Shown in pieces: positions 10,413 to 21,045 of a stretch of 64,000 nt of DNA. How positions within the stretch are numbered: position 1 is the first letter of the stretch; every line of letters begins with the position of its first letter. The stretch is taken from NCBI GenBank assembly GCA_033220425.1, contig CM065650.1, positions 806,001 through 870,000 on the forward strand, given 5' to 3'. This DNA comes from Lepraria neglecta. Taxonomy: Eukaryota > Ascomycota > Lecanoromycetes > Lecanorales > Stereocaulaceae. The notes under the pieces were generated by a model, which was not told the origin of the DNA, did not search any database, and was given only the letters and a program-made list of their open reading frames with translations. Both the position numbers and the translations under genes were made by a program.

Positions 10413-11848
10413 TCAAACCCTCCCCGAACCAATCTGACAACTAGCCTCATGTCCATAAACACACTTCGGATCCTCACACTCCTTCCCCTTCCTCACCTTG
10501 AAGCACAAACCGTGTCTTGCAAGATACAACAGGTAGTCAAACTCCTTCGCCTTAAGAGGAGGGGGGAGTGATTCTTATCACAGCCTTCACACCTGCCACG
10601 CAGGTAATACCATTGACACAAATTGCTCTTGCGCAAAACATTGATGCACGACGAGCTAACGTCAATGTCCAATAACCTATCCACTCGCTTCCCATCACTG
10701 TTACGCAAAACAGGCCCAAGTCTATTGGAAAGCGCAAAAGGATTGAAAAATCCGCGTGCTGAAGAGGAAAATGGGCCGATTGTTGTAGTTGGTGTTGTTG
10801 CAGGCAAAGCCGGAACGGCAGAAGCCTTGGGAGGCGCAAAGACCGAGTCGAGCTTGAGAGTATACCGGAATCCTAATGCGGCAATTCTTGGATGGATTGT
10901 GACCCCTTGGAGAAGCGTGATTCGATCTCGCTTCAAAGGATCTGCTGCGAATTGTCCCAGATAGGGCGCGTAACCTGAGTCGTGACATGCACCGAAAACA
11001 ACGTGCTTGCACTGCCAATTATCAAGGTAGAAGCTCAAACACTCTGCTAAATGGGTCAGTGTTTACTAAGAAAGAGTTTCGAAAGCCAAAGCATACCCCG
11101 AATCTTGTTATCAGCCTCTTCTTTCCCAGCGCCGATGTCGACAAAATCAAACAAACCCTGGCGCTGATTGAAGCTGCGTGCAAACAAGTTGAGGCTCGAG
11201 CCCCTCTTCATCTTCCCATTTTTCACGCAAGTCGCTTGAAGGTTTTTGACATCTGCATAGGCTCGGACCACGATCTTCGTGTTGTCTGCATCAAGCTTAA
11301 GCTCCTTCAAATAGTCCTTGATTCTAGCATGCAGCTCATCAGCAGCGCCCTTGCCTCCCCCGTCATCCTTGTTAAGGAACCTCTCCCGGAACTGTTTCGA
11401 AGGGATGTAAGCCCTGCTATCTCTCAAAACTCTCGATTTGAAGGTCGAAGAGACTCACGATGTAGTCATCAGCATCAGCATCAATCAACACCAGCACGAA
11501 ACCGCGACCACGCTATTACCTCATCAGTAACATTCAACGAACCACATTATGCAGCGAAGTTGTCACCGTCAAAGTCTCAAGCTCTTCAACACGACCCTGA
11601 TGTCTACGGCGCTCAGCCCTCTCACTCTCCAGATCCAACGAAATCTGGCGGCACTCCTTTCTCGCGTTCTCAAGGTTCTCGATGAGCTCCTGTTATCAAA
11701 GCCGATTAGCTGTTGCTGAGGTAAGAATCCAGGCCGTTTGGGTGTTACTCACGTTGACCATCTCATTCTTTTCCGCATCAGTGTCTTTGAAGTAAGAGAG
11801 ACGTTGCCGGTAGTCTCCTGTAGGACCACCCTTAGATGTGGCTGCCAT
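10413..11848 (-). CDS. CCCH zinc-finger protein of a fungal-specific family, probable one-base deletion
   Basis: Five exons are inferred: 11848-11753, 11689-11567, 11512-11459, 11391-11097 and 11043-10413. The order is a coiled coil (LIENLENARKECRQISLDLE), the strand FVLVLIDADADDYI, then KIVVRAYADVKNLQ and GLFDFVDIGAGKEEADNKIR, which resembles a NYN/PIN-like fold seen in fungal CCCH proteins. The end holds two zinc fingers: CQWYYLRGRCEGCDKNH and LCFKVRKGKECEDPKCVYGH. The second finger is one frame away from the first. The shift coincides with a run of six G at 10561-10566 (six C in the coding sense). A seventh base would restore one frame, and the exon lengths sum to one less than a multiple of three. 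This is either a homopolymer sequencing error or a real lesion that removes the last finger. RNA binding is inferred from the fingers; the target is unknown. Confidence 0.75.
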
Positions 11849-12086
11849 GTTCAAAGGAGAGTGTTCGTAGTGTATTTAGAGATCAAATCGAGGCTGCTAG
11901 CAGCAAGTGAAGTAGAGTGAAGTGTTGCCGCAATCATGAGCAAAATGGAAACCATAGTCAGCCTTAGACAGGTCATGCATTTCCACCTAGGAACCCGTTC
12001 ATTCATCCCGTAAATCAAAGAAAATGCTGGAAGATTGAGGAAATCATTTATATTGAAGTGGGGTAATTCAAATTGGAAGGATGCAT
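11849..12086. promoter_or_regulatory. upstream region of the CCCH gene
   Basis: Non-coding, presumed promoter of the CCCH gene. The next 840 bases up to 12930 hold the duplicated segment and no convincing gene. Confidence 0.35.
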
Positions 12087-12305
12087 GAGAGAAGGGTGGC
12101 GATCACGTGACACCGCGCCAACCGTATAGGGTTAGGCCCTTAGCAAGCAGAGTTTTCATACCTAATCTCCTACTTTAGATAGGATAATATATAGTAGAGA
12201 GTAGGGCATTTAATAGAACTCCTTCGTACGAAGCTCTCTGAGTACTCATTTGAAGCTTGAATGATAGAAGTGGCTGCTGCTACAGTCCTTCATCCCTTTT
12301 CTGCG
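12087..12305. repeat. direct repeat, copy A (RIP-like divergence)
   Basis: About 200 bases, repeated 253 bases downstream in the same orientation. Shared blocks include gatcacgtgac/gatcacatgac, agggttag and a block around aactccttcgtacgaagctc. Most differences I read are transitions (cgtatag/cgcatag, cctaatctccta/cccaatctccca, tggcgatcacg/tagcgatcaca). This is the pattern left by repeat-induced point mutation on duplicated DNA. The core ttcgtacgaa is a palindrome. No coding capacity. Confidence 0.7.
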
Positions 12306-12339
12306 TGAAATCTAAGCCACTTAGGTATTAGCGTACTTT

Positions 12340-12555
12340 GAGAGAAGGGTAGCGATCACATGACAGCGCGCCAACCGCATAGGGTTAGACCCTTGGCAAG
12401 CAGAGTTTTCATACCCAATCTCCCACTTTTAGATAGTACAAGAGATAGCAGGGGAGTAGGGGGATCAATAGAACTCCTTCGTACGAAGCTCTCTGAGTGC
12501 CCGTTTGAAGCTTGAATGACATAAGTGGCTGCTGCAGTAGATCCTCCCTTTTCTC
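12340..12555. repeat. direct repeat, copy B
   Basis: Partner of copy A, with the same order of blocks and the same ttcgtacgaa palindrome. Divergence is greatest in the middle (around 12430-12470), where short insertions and deletions occur. It lies 390-590 bases downstream of the MIF-like gene's stop. Whether the pair is a simple segmental duplication or two solo ends of a lost element cannot be decided here. Confidence 0.7.
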
Positions 12556-12930
12556 AAAGACAAAAGGGAGTGGAAGTACGGGTTCCGGTATAGTTGGCAT
12601 TCTGATTATTGGGGTTGCTAAGGAAGGAAGAATGTCGGCGGAGGGCCTCTATTTACAATGCTTTTGCCAATCTCGGCAGACCTCCCTTCTCTCTTTGCCT
12701 CATTCAGCCGCAATGACAAGGCTTTGAGGTTGAGTGTTCATGAGTCAGTGTAGAAGGTGTCAAGCACTTCTTCTCAATGGAAAATGTTCCTTGTATTCGG
12801 TAAAAGTCTCTTACTGTTTCAAGGAACGCTCCTTTTGTGTATCTAAAAACCGTACAGGCTCTCTTAAACCAAAAGCGCCATGTTGCGTCGTATATCGCAA
12901 ATGTGTATATAGTATGAAACGAGACTAGGG

Positions 12931-14101
12931 TTATCCACACCCCAAATCCTTCCTCCCAAAAATATTAAAAAAGCTAAAGCTCTTCCTCTTCCCCAACCTC
13001 TGCACCTTCTCCGCCCTCCTATCCAGCGGACTCTTCTCAATCGGCATAGCCGGCAGCAACGGCGGACTGCCCACCCGACTCAACGGCACTGACTGACTCA
13101 CTAGCATCTTCCTCTGCGGAATCATTCTATAATTCTGTGTCACGCTATTACTCTTATGCAGCGTAGGTCCCACCTTCACGGGTCCATACTGTTCCTTCTC
13201 CTTCTCATCGCTCACCCGCTGAATATTATCAATCTGCCCTAACACAGTAGTGCCATTAAAGGCCAACTGTTCATCAGGTAAACTCATAAACCTGACAACC
13301 CCCCTCGCCGGACTAACCCCCAGTGAATCCGCCAAGAAAGCCTGCAGGAGAGCGGCGTTCCGTTTGTTGGTTGTGGGCTGGAGGAGGTAGGGGAGGGCGG
13401 TGATGGTGAGGATGTAGGCGGAGTCGAAGGTGCCGCCGAAGAGCATGCAGGCGGAGTGGTCGAGGTAGATGAATATGCTGGAGGTGGGGCGTTGGTAGCG
13501 CTGGGAGAGGTGCTGGGAGAGGTCTTCGAGGAGTTCGTATTCGTCTCGGACCTGTTAGGGAGGGTGGGGGTCAGCTGTGCTTTACTCAAGCTGGTTCTGG
13601 GATGGTGGTTGGGAGGGGATGGAGGCGTACTATGACGTTTGTTTTAACTTCGACGGTCACAATGGAGTCTTTGTATATGCGGTCTTTGGGCGTTATGTTT
13701 GGTTCTCGGTAGGCAAAGACTTCGTTGTAGAATTGGCTCCTCTTCTTCCTGATCTCGGTTTCTGGGGCGATGCTGCACATGTCGTTGCACATGTATCCTG
13801 CGGCTCCATCTACGGATTGTTTCTGCCCCAGGTCTATTGACGCTTTCCGCGATGGTGCTCTACTCTCGATTCGATGTGGCGTAGTAATAGCGTGGACAGG
13901 AGGTTCGTCGTCGTCTATAAAGGAAAAGGAGGATGATTGGGATGGAGAAACGAGGCCCTTATCCCGCTTCCTCACTGTGAAGTCTTGCCCGGCTGGTACG
14001 GGGAAGTCGTTGGCTGTAGGTGTAGTTGCTCTATTCGAAATGGGCGAGACACTGCCGCCTCGTATGGGGGAGACATTGCCTCCTCGTATTGACGAGTGCA
14101 T
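12931..14101 (-). CDS. MIF/tautomerase-like domain protein
   Basis: Two exons are inferred, 14101-13631 and 13551-12931, joined over a 79-base GT-AG intron, giving 363 residues. The first ATG in frame is at 14101; the frame is open further upstream but has no ATG there, so an extra 5' exon is possible. The N-terminus is disordered, with repeats RGGNVSPIRGGSVSPI. The domain starts about residue 120 and contains IFIYLDHSACMLFGGTFDSA, LLQAFLADSLGVSPARGVVR and FNGTTVLGQI. This is the helix-strand order of macrophage migration inhibitory factor family tautomerases (compare the family's helix L..RL.ISPDR then F...W...TF). The catalytic Pro that must follow the initiator Met in MIF cannot exist here because the domain is internal, so the enzyme activity is doubtful. 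The C-terminus is basic (RLGKRKSFSFFNIFGRKDLG). Confidence 0.7.
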
Positions 14102-15282
14102 GTTGTTGGTGGTGGAACGAGCCGCTGGAGACACTCGGCGGGGAAGCAGTTGATTTGAAATATGCAGCAATGCGAGATAAGAGCAAAGAAAAATCAAGTG
14201 AGGCCAATCATTGAGCAACGTACGCAACGGCCGTAAAAGCCAAGTGCAAGGCGCAGTAGTTGATTGAATGTCAAATTTAGGGGAAAGAGCAATTGGAAAA
14301 TGGTATTGGCAAATTAAATACAGCAGAAATGAACACCTCCGAAGAATTGTTGTAGTACAACCACATCTTCGTCACAGCAAAAGAGAAAAGGCAGCAAAGA
14401 AAAGGAAAATTGACAGGATCTGAAGTGCGGTCAGCGTCAGATTCGCTCATCCCACGCATGTTCCTGGCCCAATGGACAGCCACCTTACCTGTAAGAGGAA
14501 GGGGTGCAAGCTTGTGTAGAGTGACCAATACAAGAAACGAGGTCAAGCCCAGCGGAAATCTCAAACTCTCATTGCTAGCGAGCTAGATAGGTGCTAGCGC
14601 TTATTCTAGGGGCGCCTTACAGAGCTACCCGTATTTGAGTTTGAACGAGATTTACTATTCTGGCAGTGGGATTTGAAATCGCCTGTTTATGGCAACGCTT
14701 ATGAAGCCACAGCCATCATTGGGAGAGAAAGCGTTATGTGTCAGGAGGCTTAGTTTCACGCGTGCTCTTTCGGGGTTTGGGCTCTTTGTTGACGATACGA
14801 GAGCGTGCATATATTGGCATATATCATAAGTGAGGGGCCAAAGGAAGCTTTGAGTTTGGAGGTACCTGACTGGGCCTGACCGACAATCCCTTGATCCTAG
14901 AGGATCTAATGGCTCTTCCCATCGACGATCCCACCGCCGAGAGTTTAGTCTCAAAATCTCGAAAGCAACCCAAGACTCTGAGAGCTGGGAATAATGGTGG
15001 TGCTTCCGGCATCCAACGTTTTATAGCGACACAGGGGGCTCGCAATTCCCTGACTGCCAAAATGTGTCAGGCAAACAAGACGTTGGAGAAGAAGTATCAT
15101 GACCATGAAGCTTCAAATGTGACATCTGTGTACTGTAGTCTCATCAAATCGTCCTCTCCTCATGGTTATGTTTCTCCAAAGTTTTGCGCGCATTTGGGTT
15201 TGACTGTGTCATGCATTTCTTTGACGTAAAGCGCGTCACGTATGACGCTTACTCTGGGGTCCCGCTTTAAAGCTTCGATATA
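14102..15282. other. intergenic, no gene seen
   Basis: About 1.2 kb between the MIF-like gene and the small plus-strand gene. Short frames at 14277-14564 and 14891-15229 have no recognisable features. Presumed promoter of the MIF-like gene at its left end. Confidence 0.35.
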
Positions 15283-15819
15283 TTGCTGCCACCTGCTCTT
15301 CTGTCCCGTCTTCAATATCGCAACCAAAATAACGCCCCCGCATTTTACCATCCAGACCATCTACAATTACCCATTCGATCAACATGGACGGCGACCAACA
15401 CAGCCAAGACCTTCGAGCAAGGCGCCAACTCCGCCTTGAAGGAGTGGACAGAGATGAGTAGCGGTATTCATGAGAGCGTAAAGCAGACGCCTGCAGAGGA
15501 CAAAAAGACAATAGGTAAAAGGCGCATCAATTTTTTCGAAGGGTGTTGTAGGGTCGATATTCAATGGTATGATGCAGACGCTCAGACGCTCAGACTCTCA
15601 GACCCTCAGACCCTCAGAAGCCGGTGGATGCTGACGTCTGTGCCTACAGCCGACGGAGCAATAGGCGGCACAACACAGAAGGTCGGCGGGCCTCTCGACA
15701 AGGCAGGCGCTATCGATCAGCACTTCAATGCTGATGTGAAGATTGGTGGTATGGTGCAGGAGAATCTGGCGGATATAAAACAGAATATCACACAGCATGA
15801 TGCGATGACGGCATTTTAG
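15283..15819 (+). CDS. small conserved-looking protein with GPxxKxGAI-type motifs
   Basis: A 135-base intron (15515-15649) with good borders (ggtaaa ... ctacag) joins EDKKTI to ADGAIGGTTQKVGGPLDKAG and then AIDQHFNADVKIGGMVQENL. The two motif blocks GPLDKAGAI and GGMVQENL look like an internal repeat, reminiscent of small hydrophilic stress-type proteins of fungi, but I do not recognise the family with certainty. The start is unsure. ATG 15283 gives an odd basic N-terminus, and another ATG at 15384 is out of frame with the rest. The intron holds a short tandem run of cagacgct/cagaccct units (about 15575-15618). Confidence 0.45.
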   Translation: MLPPALLSRLQYRNQNNAPAFYHPDHLQLPIRSTWTATNTAKTFEQGANSALKEWTEMSSGIHESVKQTPAEDKKTIGKRRINFFEGCCRVDIQWYDADAQTLRLSDPQTLRSRWMLTSVPTADGAIGGTTQKVGGPLDKAGAIDQHFNADVKIGGMVQENLADIKQNITQHDAMTAF

Positions 15820-15896
15820 ACGGAATTGAATGCTTAGAAAGGATTGTATATATTGAACAGTCACACAATTGGGTGAAACCATTCATCATTACAACC

Positions 15897-17555
15897 CTAC
15901 GTCATCCTCCCCCTAGGATCAACAGCCTCCCTCTTCCTCCACTCCCTCGCCTCCCTCGTCCCCATCCCCCCACCACCCCCCTCACTCCTCCTCTCCCACC
16001 CGCCCAACCTAACCACAAGCGCCGTAGCATTATCCCCCTCAACAGAAACCTCATTAGCAAACCCCACAACCTCCCTCGCCCCTATCTCCGGCGTCTTGCT
16101 CTCCTTAACCAAATCCACGATCTCCTGATCCCCCACACTGCCCGTAACACCGTCACTGACTAGCACCATGAACGCGTATTCGCTGGGGTTTAGGTCAATG
16201 CGCCGGATTTCTGGCTCAGCGGATACCCCCATTCGTTTCGAGGACATGTCGCCGAAGGCGCGGGTGTTGGCTAGACCGGACATGCGTTCTTCGCCGAAGG
16301 AGTCGGTGACGAAGGAGGCGGCCCAGCGGCGGAGACGCTCGCTTTCGGAGGGGGTGGAGGGGTGGTGGTTTGTTGTTAGGGGAACCGCTGCACCATCAGA
16401 AACTCGTGAGAGTAGGATGCGAGTGTCGCCGCAGTGGGCTGTGTAGAGTGTACTTGGGGTAGAAGGATGCCAGAAGGGTGTTGGTGTGGGAGTAGAGAGG
16501 AGGGCGATGGAGGCTGTGGAGCCGCCTTTGAAGGACTTCTTGACTTGGGGATCGGAGGAGGGAAAGTGGGTGGGGGAGTAGAGGGAGTCGTTTGCGTTGA
16601 GGGGGGCGTCGGAGCGGACGGGGTCGGTGTCGTGGGTTGAGAGGCGGAGTTGGGCGAGGAGGAAGGAGAGGTCCTCTTGGAGAAAGGCGTGGGTTAAAAC
16701 CGTAGAGGTCGTGGGGGTTTCCGGTGGGGATGCGAAGGCGGTGGGTTTGAAGCGCCGGAAGTAGCCTCCTACTGTTGTTTTCCAGGAGTTTAAGAGGTTG
16801 TTTTGAAGCGTTGAGGCCTTTGAGATCGAGGGTTCCGGCATGCTACCTTTTGCCGGCTCTGTTGCACTACCAGCAGTGTCTTTCGCGGCTTCTTTTGAAG
16901 AAGAACTTGAGACTATAGCTGCGGTCTGAGGCTTTCCCTTTAATGTAGAAACCAGATCGTATTTCCTCGCCGTCTCTTCAATGGTCTCATGTAGCGTTTC
17001 CCTCAAGTAATCACTACACTCCGATCCTCCATGGCCATCAAACACTCCAAAGTAGAAGACTTGAGGATCCCCACTCGCGCTCTCCGCAGACGTGCCCTCG
17101 CCATCTCCACTGTCCTTCTCTTGCTCCTCCCTTTGTTTAGCTCGGTATGCTTCCAGTGGGCTATTCGCTGGTGCCCTGGTCAGATTTAGAGGCCTTGGCT
17201 TCGCAAACGCAGGCACTTCGATGACCCCAGCTTGGTATGTGTCTTCATTGTATGGGCGTGTCCCACGTGAGACCGAAACTCCAAAATGGTGCTTCGCACT
17301 CCTCAACGGAATTCGGACAACGGTAGTATCTCTCGTACCACCCAGTAGAGGCGCTGGTGAAGGCCCTTCGCCAGGCGTATGCGGTTTCGACGCTGATCGC
17401 GGCAGCTGATGATGTGGCCCAGACGAAGAGCGGGAGTCTGGATGAAGGGAGCTGGAGGGGAGGTGGGTCACGAAGTAGTCGTGAAAGGCGCGATAGAAAT
17501 TTGCATGGCTCTTCTTGAGGGTGCGGCTTGCTCTAATAGGTGTCGAGCCATGCAT
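15897..17555 (-). CDS. PP2C-type Ser/Thr protein phosphatase (Ptc6-like)
   Basis: Single exon, 552 residues from the first ATG in frame (17555); an extra upstream exon is possible. PP2C motifs occur in order: GVSVSRGTRPYNEDTY (metal and phosphate site), FYFGVFDGHGGSECSDYL (metal-binding DGHGG), STASIALL and AHCGDTRILLSRVSDGAAV, then SGLANTRAFGDMSSK, LVSDGVTGSVGDQEIVDLV (metal-binding D), and finally GDNATALVVRL (the DN pair). An insertion of about 130 residues, rich in Ser and Thr, separates motifs 2 and 3. The ECSDYL form after DGHGG and the long inserts recall the mitochondrial Ptc6/Azr1 branch. The mitochondrial location is inferred from the family, not from a clear presequence. Confidence 0.88.
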   Translation of the reverse strand: MHGSTPIRASRTLKKSHANFYRAFHDYFVTHLPSSSLHPDSRSSSGPHHQLPRSASKPHTPGEGPSPAPLLGGTRDTTVVRIPLRSAKHHFGVSVSRGTRPYNEDTYQAGVIEVPAFAKPRPLNLTRAPANSPLEAYRAKQREEQEKDSGDGEGTSAESASGDPQVFYFGVFDGHGGSECSDYLRETLHETIEETARKYDLVSTLKGKPQTAAIVSSSSSKEAAKDTAGSATEPAKGSMPEPSISKASTLQNNLLNSWKTTVGGYFRRFKPTAFASPPETPTTSTVLTHAFLQEDLSFLLAQLRLSTHDTDPVRSDAPLNANDSLYSPTHFPSSDPQVKKSFKGGSTASIALLSTPTPTPFWHPSTPSTLYTAHCGDTRILLSRVSDGAAVPLTTNHHPSTPSESERLRRWAASFVTDSFGEERMSGLANTRAFGDMSSKRMGVSAEPEIRRIDLNPSEYAFMVLVSDGVTGSVGDQEIVDLVKESKTPEIGAREVVGFANEVSVEGDNATALVVRLGGWERRSEGGGGGMGTREAREWRKREAVDPRGRMT

Positions 17556-17615
17556 TGTTGCTCCATCACTGGTACGTTGCGTAAGTGGAGTTGTAAAATC
17601 TGGGGAAGGAGCCAC

Positions 17616-18539
17616 ATATCGCCGAGAGGTGCCGGATATCTACCCGGACGGAGGAGATTTCAAGGGCTACAACCTGTCTTCCTCTTCACTTTCTAGCTCA
17701 TTGCGAATAGGACTCAAATTCATTTCGAGGATGTCGTCCGCCGATTTTTGGGCTTCCTTGGATAGAGCATACTTGAAATGATGCAAGCTTGGCTGCAATG
17801 CTAGCAGGATCGTGGCAAATCCTGGGGATGGTTCGGACCGGATGTTTTTGCATCAGTAAAAGCTCTTTACCCCAAGATACCAGTAGCTGTATGCGGTGCT
17901 GAGCTGACTGTTAAGGGTTGACTTCCAATGAAAAAGTAGATATTCGTGAAGAAATACGGAATCTTGCTCTAGAGTACCATAACGATGTCTCCGGCCTGAA
18001 GCAATTGACAAGACCTTTCTTGCTAATACCGTAGTAGAATTGCCTCACCAAAGAGGTGCCTACTCCAGCAACGTCAGCCAAAACTGGCTTTAGGAAGCTG
18101 AACAATGGCGGCGTATTTCGTTGCGAGAATCAAAAGACTTGCCAAAGTAAGGCCTTAAGTCAAAACTTTTGCATGCACACTCGGAGGATGATCCAGAAGG
18201 GAAACTCTGCTAGGGATATCGGACGGAAAGACTCGTAAGAGGATGGCTAGCAGCCTCAAAAAGACAATTGATTTTTGTTGATGCGAAACCGGAATCGAAG
18301 GACTGGATTGATGCGAGAGAAAGTTTCTTGTCAAGACATAGGCTCCTGCTCATGAAGAATAAGCCAAACATAGCGGATGTTATACTACCGGCCTGGTGTT
18401 AGGTTGTGTACAAGAGTGGAAGATTCACAGAGGTACGGGCTTGAGATCTTGACTTGTTAGCTTAGTGTAGCTGATATCAAGTGATAGACCACGAGATGTT
18501 GGGGACGGAAGTGTTTAAACTCTGCAGAGGTGCGGATTC
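17616..18539. other. intergenic, start of gene-poor region
   Basis: No gene seen. The first few hundred bases should hold the PP2C promoter. The gene-poor region with only one well-supported gene extends from here to about 42.3 kb. Confidence 0.35.
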
Positions 18540-19620
18540 TTTCCCTCTGAGCGTCAACAACATGAGCTGATGGAGGTCAGAATCCAAATACATAGCATGG
18601 AGTTGGCATATTGATGCGTGCAAGAGTAATGTGTCTTCCCCCAAATTGCGACCAATGTGTGGGCTAATTCCTCTAAAAGTATCTCATACTTTGGGGAAGA
18701 TCGCAATAAAACGCTGTGAACATTGGGAGCTGACATAATGATGGCTGCCAAAGTAAGGGTATTTCCCCAAAATACAGCCAACGTGTGGGCCAATCTCTAT
18801 CTAGAGTTCTAAGAGAATTCCAATGAAATGCAAGTGGAAGCGGGGACGAAAAAAATGCATGCCATTGATCATTCGGGCTATATTCCGCTAGAAATGTGCT
18901 CATACAGCTGAAAAGTAGAAAGAAAAGAGCTGTTTACAAGGGCAAAGTATCGTAATTCTTTACCACCCGAGCACAGGGCAGGAAAGAAAGCAGTATTCGT
19001 GAAGCAAATCTACTGCAGATTCGTGGTATTGGAACAAGATTTCTGAAGCTAATGCACCTGACCCATACCCGCCAGACCACCCATCTAGAAGTCGAGACGC
19101 AACTTCGAACGGCTGCAAGGGTAGGGGCACTTCCCCGGATTGCGGCCAGCATGTGGGCTAACCTCCAAGAGGACATATCAAAATTCGGGGGCAAAGACCA
19201 TGAAACCCACAAGTACGACGGATGGTTTAGATGAAAAGCAATAAACATAATTAGCTATATTCTGCTCGATATGTGCTCTTTTAACCCAAGGATAGAAGGC
19301 GAAAATTGCTTACCAAGGCATATACCGCGGATTTTTGGCACTGCCACCTCAGAGCACAAGGGAAAAGCTCAGACTAGAGACAGATAACAGTAAATATTGA
19401 CCATCTGCAGCAAATGCACCGCCAAATACCTATATGGTAGGGGCTCTTACCCTTCAAGTATCGATGAAAGTGGGTTTCAAGCCGGAAGTCAAGTACGATG
19501 TAAGGAGCCAGGCTGGCAAGAGTCTTCAAAGTAAGGGTTCCTATCCCAAGATATTAGCCAACACATCCAACTTAAAGCCGCCATGCGAGGGAATAACTAA
19601 CCTATAGTCCGGGCTGAAGG
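18540..19620. repeat. diverged 60-base repeat, four copies
   Basis: A segment of about 60 bases occurs near 18625, 18745, 19108 and 19510. Each copy has a purine-rich start (gcaagagtaatg, gccaaagtaagg, gcaagggtaggg, tcaaagtaaggg), then a C-run (cttccccc, tttcccca, cttccccg, ctatccca), then gccaacgtgtgggc-type sequence. Spacing is uneven (about 120, 360 and 400 bases). The copies are well diverged and do not code. Confidence 0.55.
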
Positions 19621-19809
19621 CACAGATTCTAGACGTTAAGACCATGCAAATGGTTGGTGTTTTGGGACATTGCCCACTGAAAGCACTGCTCCTCTGGCTC
19701 GTAGCAAAAAAACAAAAGCTAATTACAAAGACAATGTACCGCAGACGGTTTTCTAGCAAGGGAAAAGTACCGCCATTTATGACCATCTATCAAGCAAAGG
19801 TACGTTCGA

Positions 19810-21045
19810 TACCCATGACTCGTCGGACCCAGACCCGCCATCCAGAAAATTCAGAATTCTGGTAATACATTTGAATAGTGCAGAGTGCGGGGAATAATTC
19901 CTTGAGACAATGTCAATCCAGAAATCAAGTAGTTGATTGGGTATGAGTTCAATGACTATTGGCAAGGTAATAGTTCGTTCCCGAAATGTTGCAAACAAAA
20001 CATCGACTAAATCACCTACATGCCCGTAGAGCTTGGGAAACATCCCTACAAATTGTCTGGAACGTTGGGGGGTAAAGGAAAGAAATCCAGTAATCTTCGA
20101 GGCTATCTTCCATTAAATGTGTGCGCTTTGAGCTCATGAAAGAAGACAAAAGCTATCTACAAAGGCAAAATACCGTAAACATTTGCCATCAGTTAGCATA
20201 TCTTCTGCAAATCCGTGATATTGAAAAGAAGAGTAACCCACCTAGAAGCAAATGCACCGGACTCACGACCGCCAGGCAGCCTAGAATTCTAGCAACACGC
20301 TCGAATAGTACTTTACTGGTACGGGGTAAACCAGCGCGATTTCCCATGAAGTCGGTCTCAGTCTCGATCGGTGTGATGGATAAGTGGATAGTAACCGCCA
20401 TGGCAATTGTTGAGCACTCGAGATGGACGTTGAAGTGGCAAAAGATCAGGGATCCTACCCCAAAATAACAGTCACAGTATCCGATTTGGAATCAGCATTC
20501 TGGGTAAGTCAAGCAACTTGTTCATTCTGGGGGCTATTACCCGCTGTAAGTGTGTTCTTCTGGATAGTAGCAGAAGATGATTGCCAGTTGCAAAGACGAT
20601 TACCGCAAAGTCGTGCTATTGAAAGGGGAAATAGCCCATCTGCTAATCGGATGCATCGGACTCACACCCACCGAACTAGCCACTCAGAATTCCAGAAATA
20701 CACTGGAGTGGCGAAATGTATGGGATATTCCCCCAAGGTCTTTAAGCCAGTTTGGAAGCCAGCATTCGTTAAGGTCCGAGTAAGCATTGGATTTCAATTA
20801 TATAAGCTATGCAATTTTTTATTGTTTTGGGCTATTGCCCGCTGCAAAAGCTATATACAAAGGCTGACTACCACTGATGTTCGCCATGAAAGGAAGCAAT
20901 GCTATCGCTATTCGTGCTATTACTCGAGGAAATCACCCATCTATCAAGCAAGTATACAAGCAAGCATACCAGGCTCAAACCCACGAAACTACCCATTCAG
21001 AATTCCAGCAAGACATTTGAGTAGTGCAACGTACGGGGAACCACC
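19810..21045. repeat. diverged 300-440-base repeat array running into the next gene's 3' end
   Basis: The anchor is a block of type cc(a/c)ctcagaattc(c/t)agcaa.aca.ttgagtagtg.a..tacgggg. It is seen at about 19826, 20265, 20672 and 20975, spaced about 440, 410 and 300 bases, with a further copy near 23505. A second common block, caaaag(c)tatctacaaaggcaaa, precedes some copies. The last copy overlaps the final codons of the coiled-coil gene. One earlier copy (20330-20402) still encodes that gene's C-terminus (MAVTIHLSITPIETETDFMG against MAVTIRLSITPIVTETDFMG). Confidence 0.6.
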
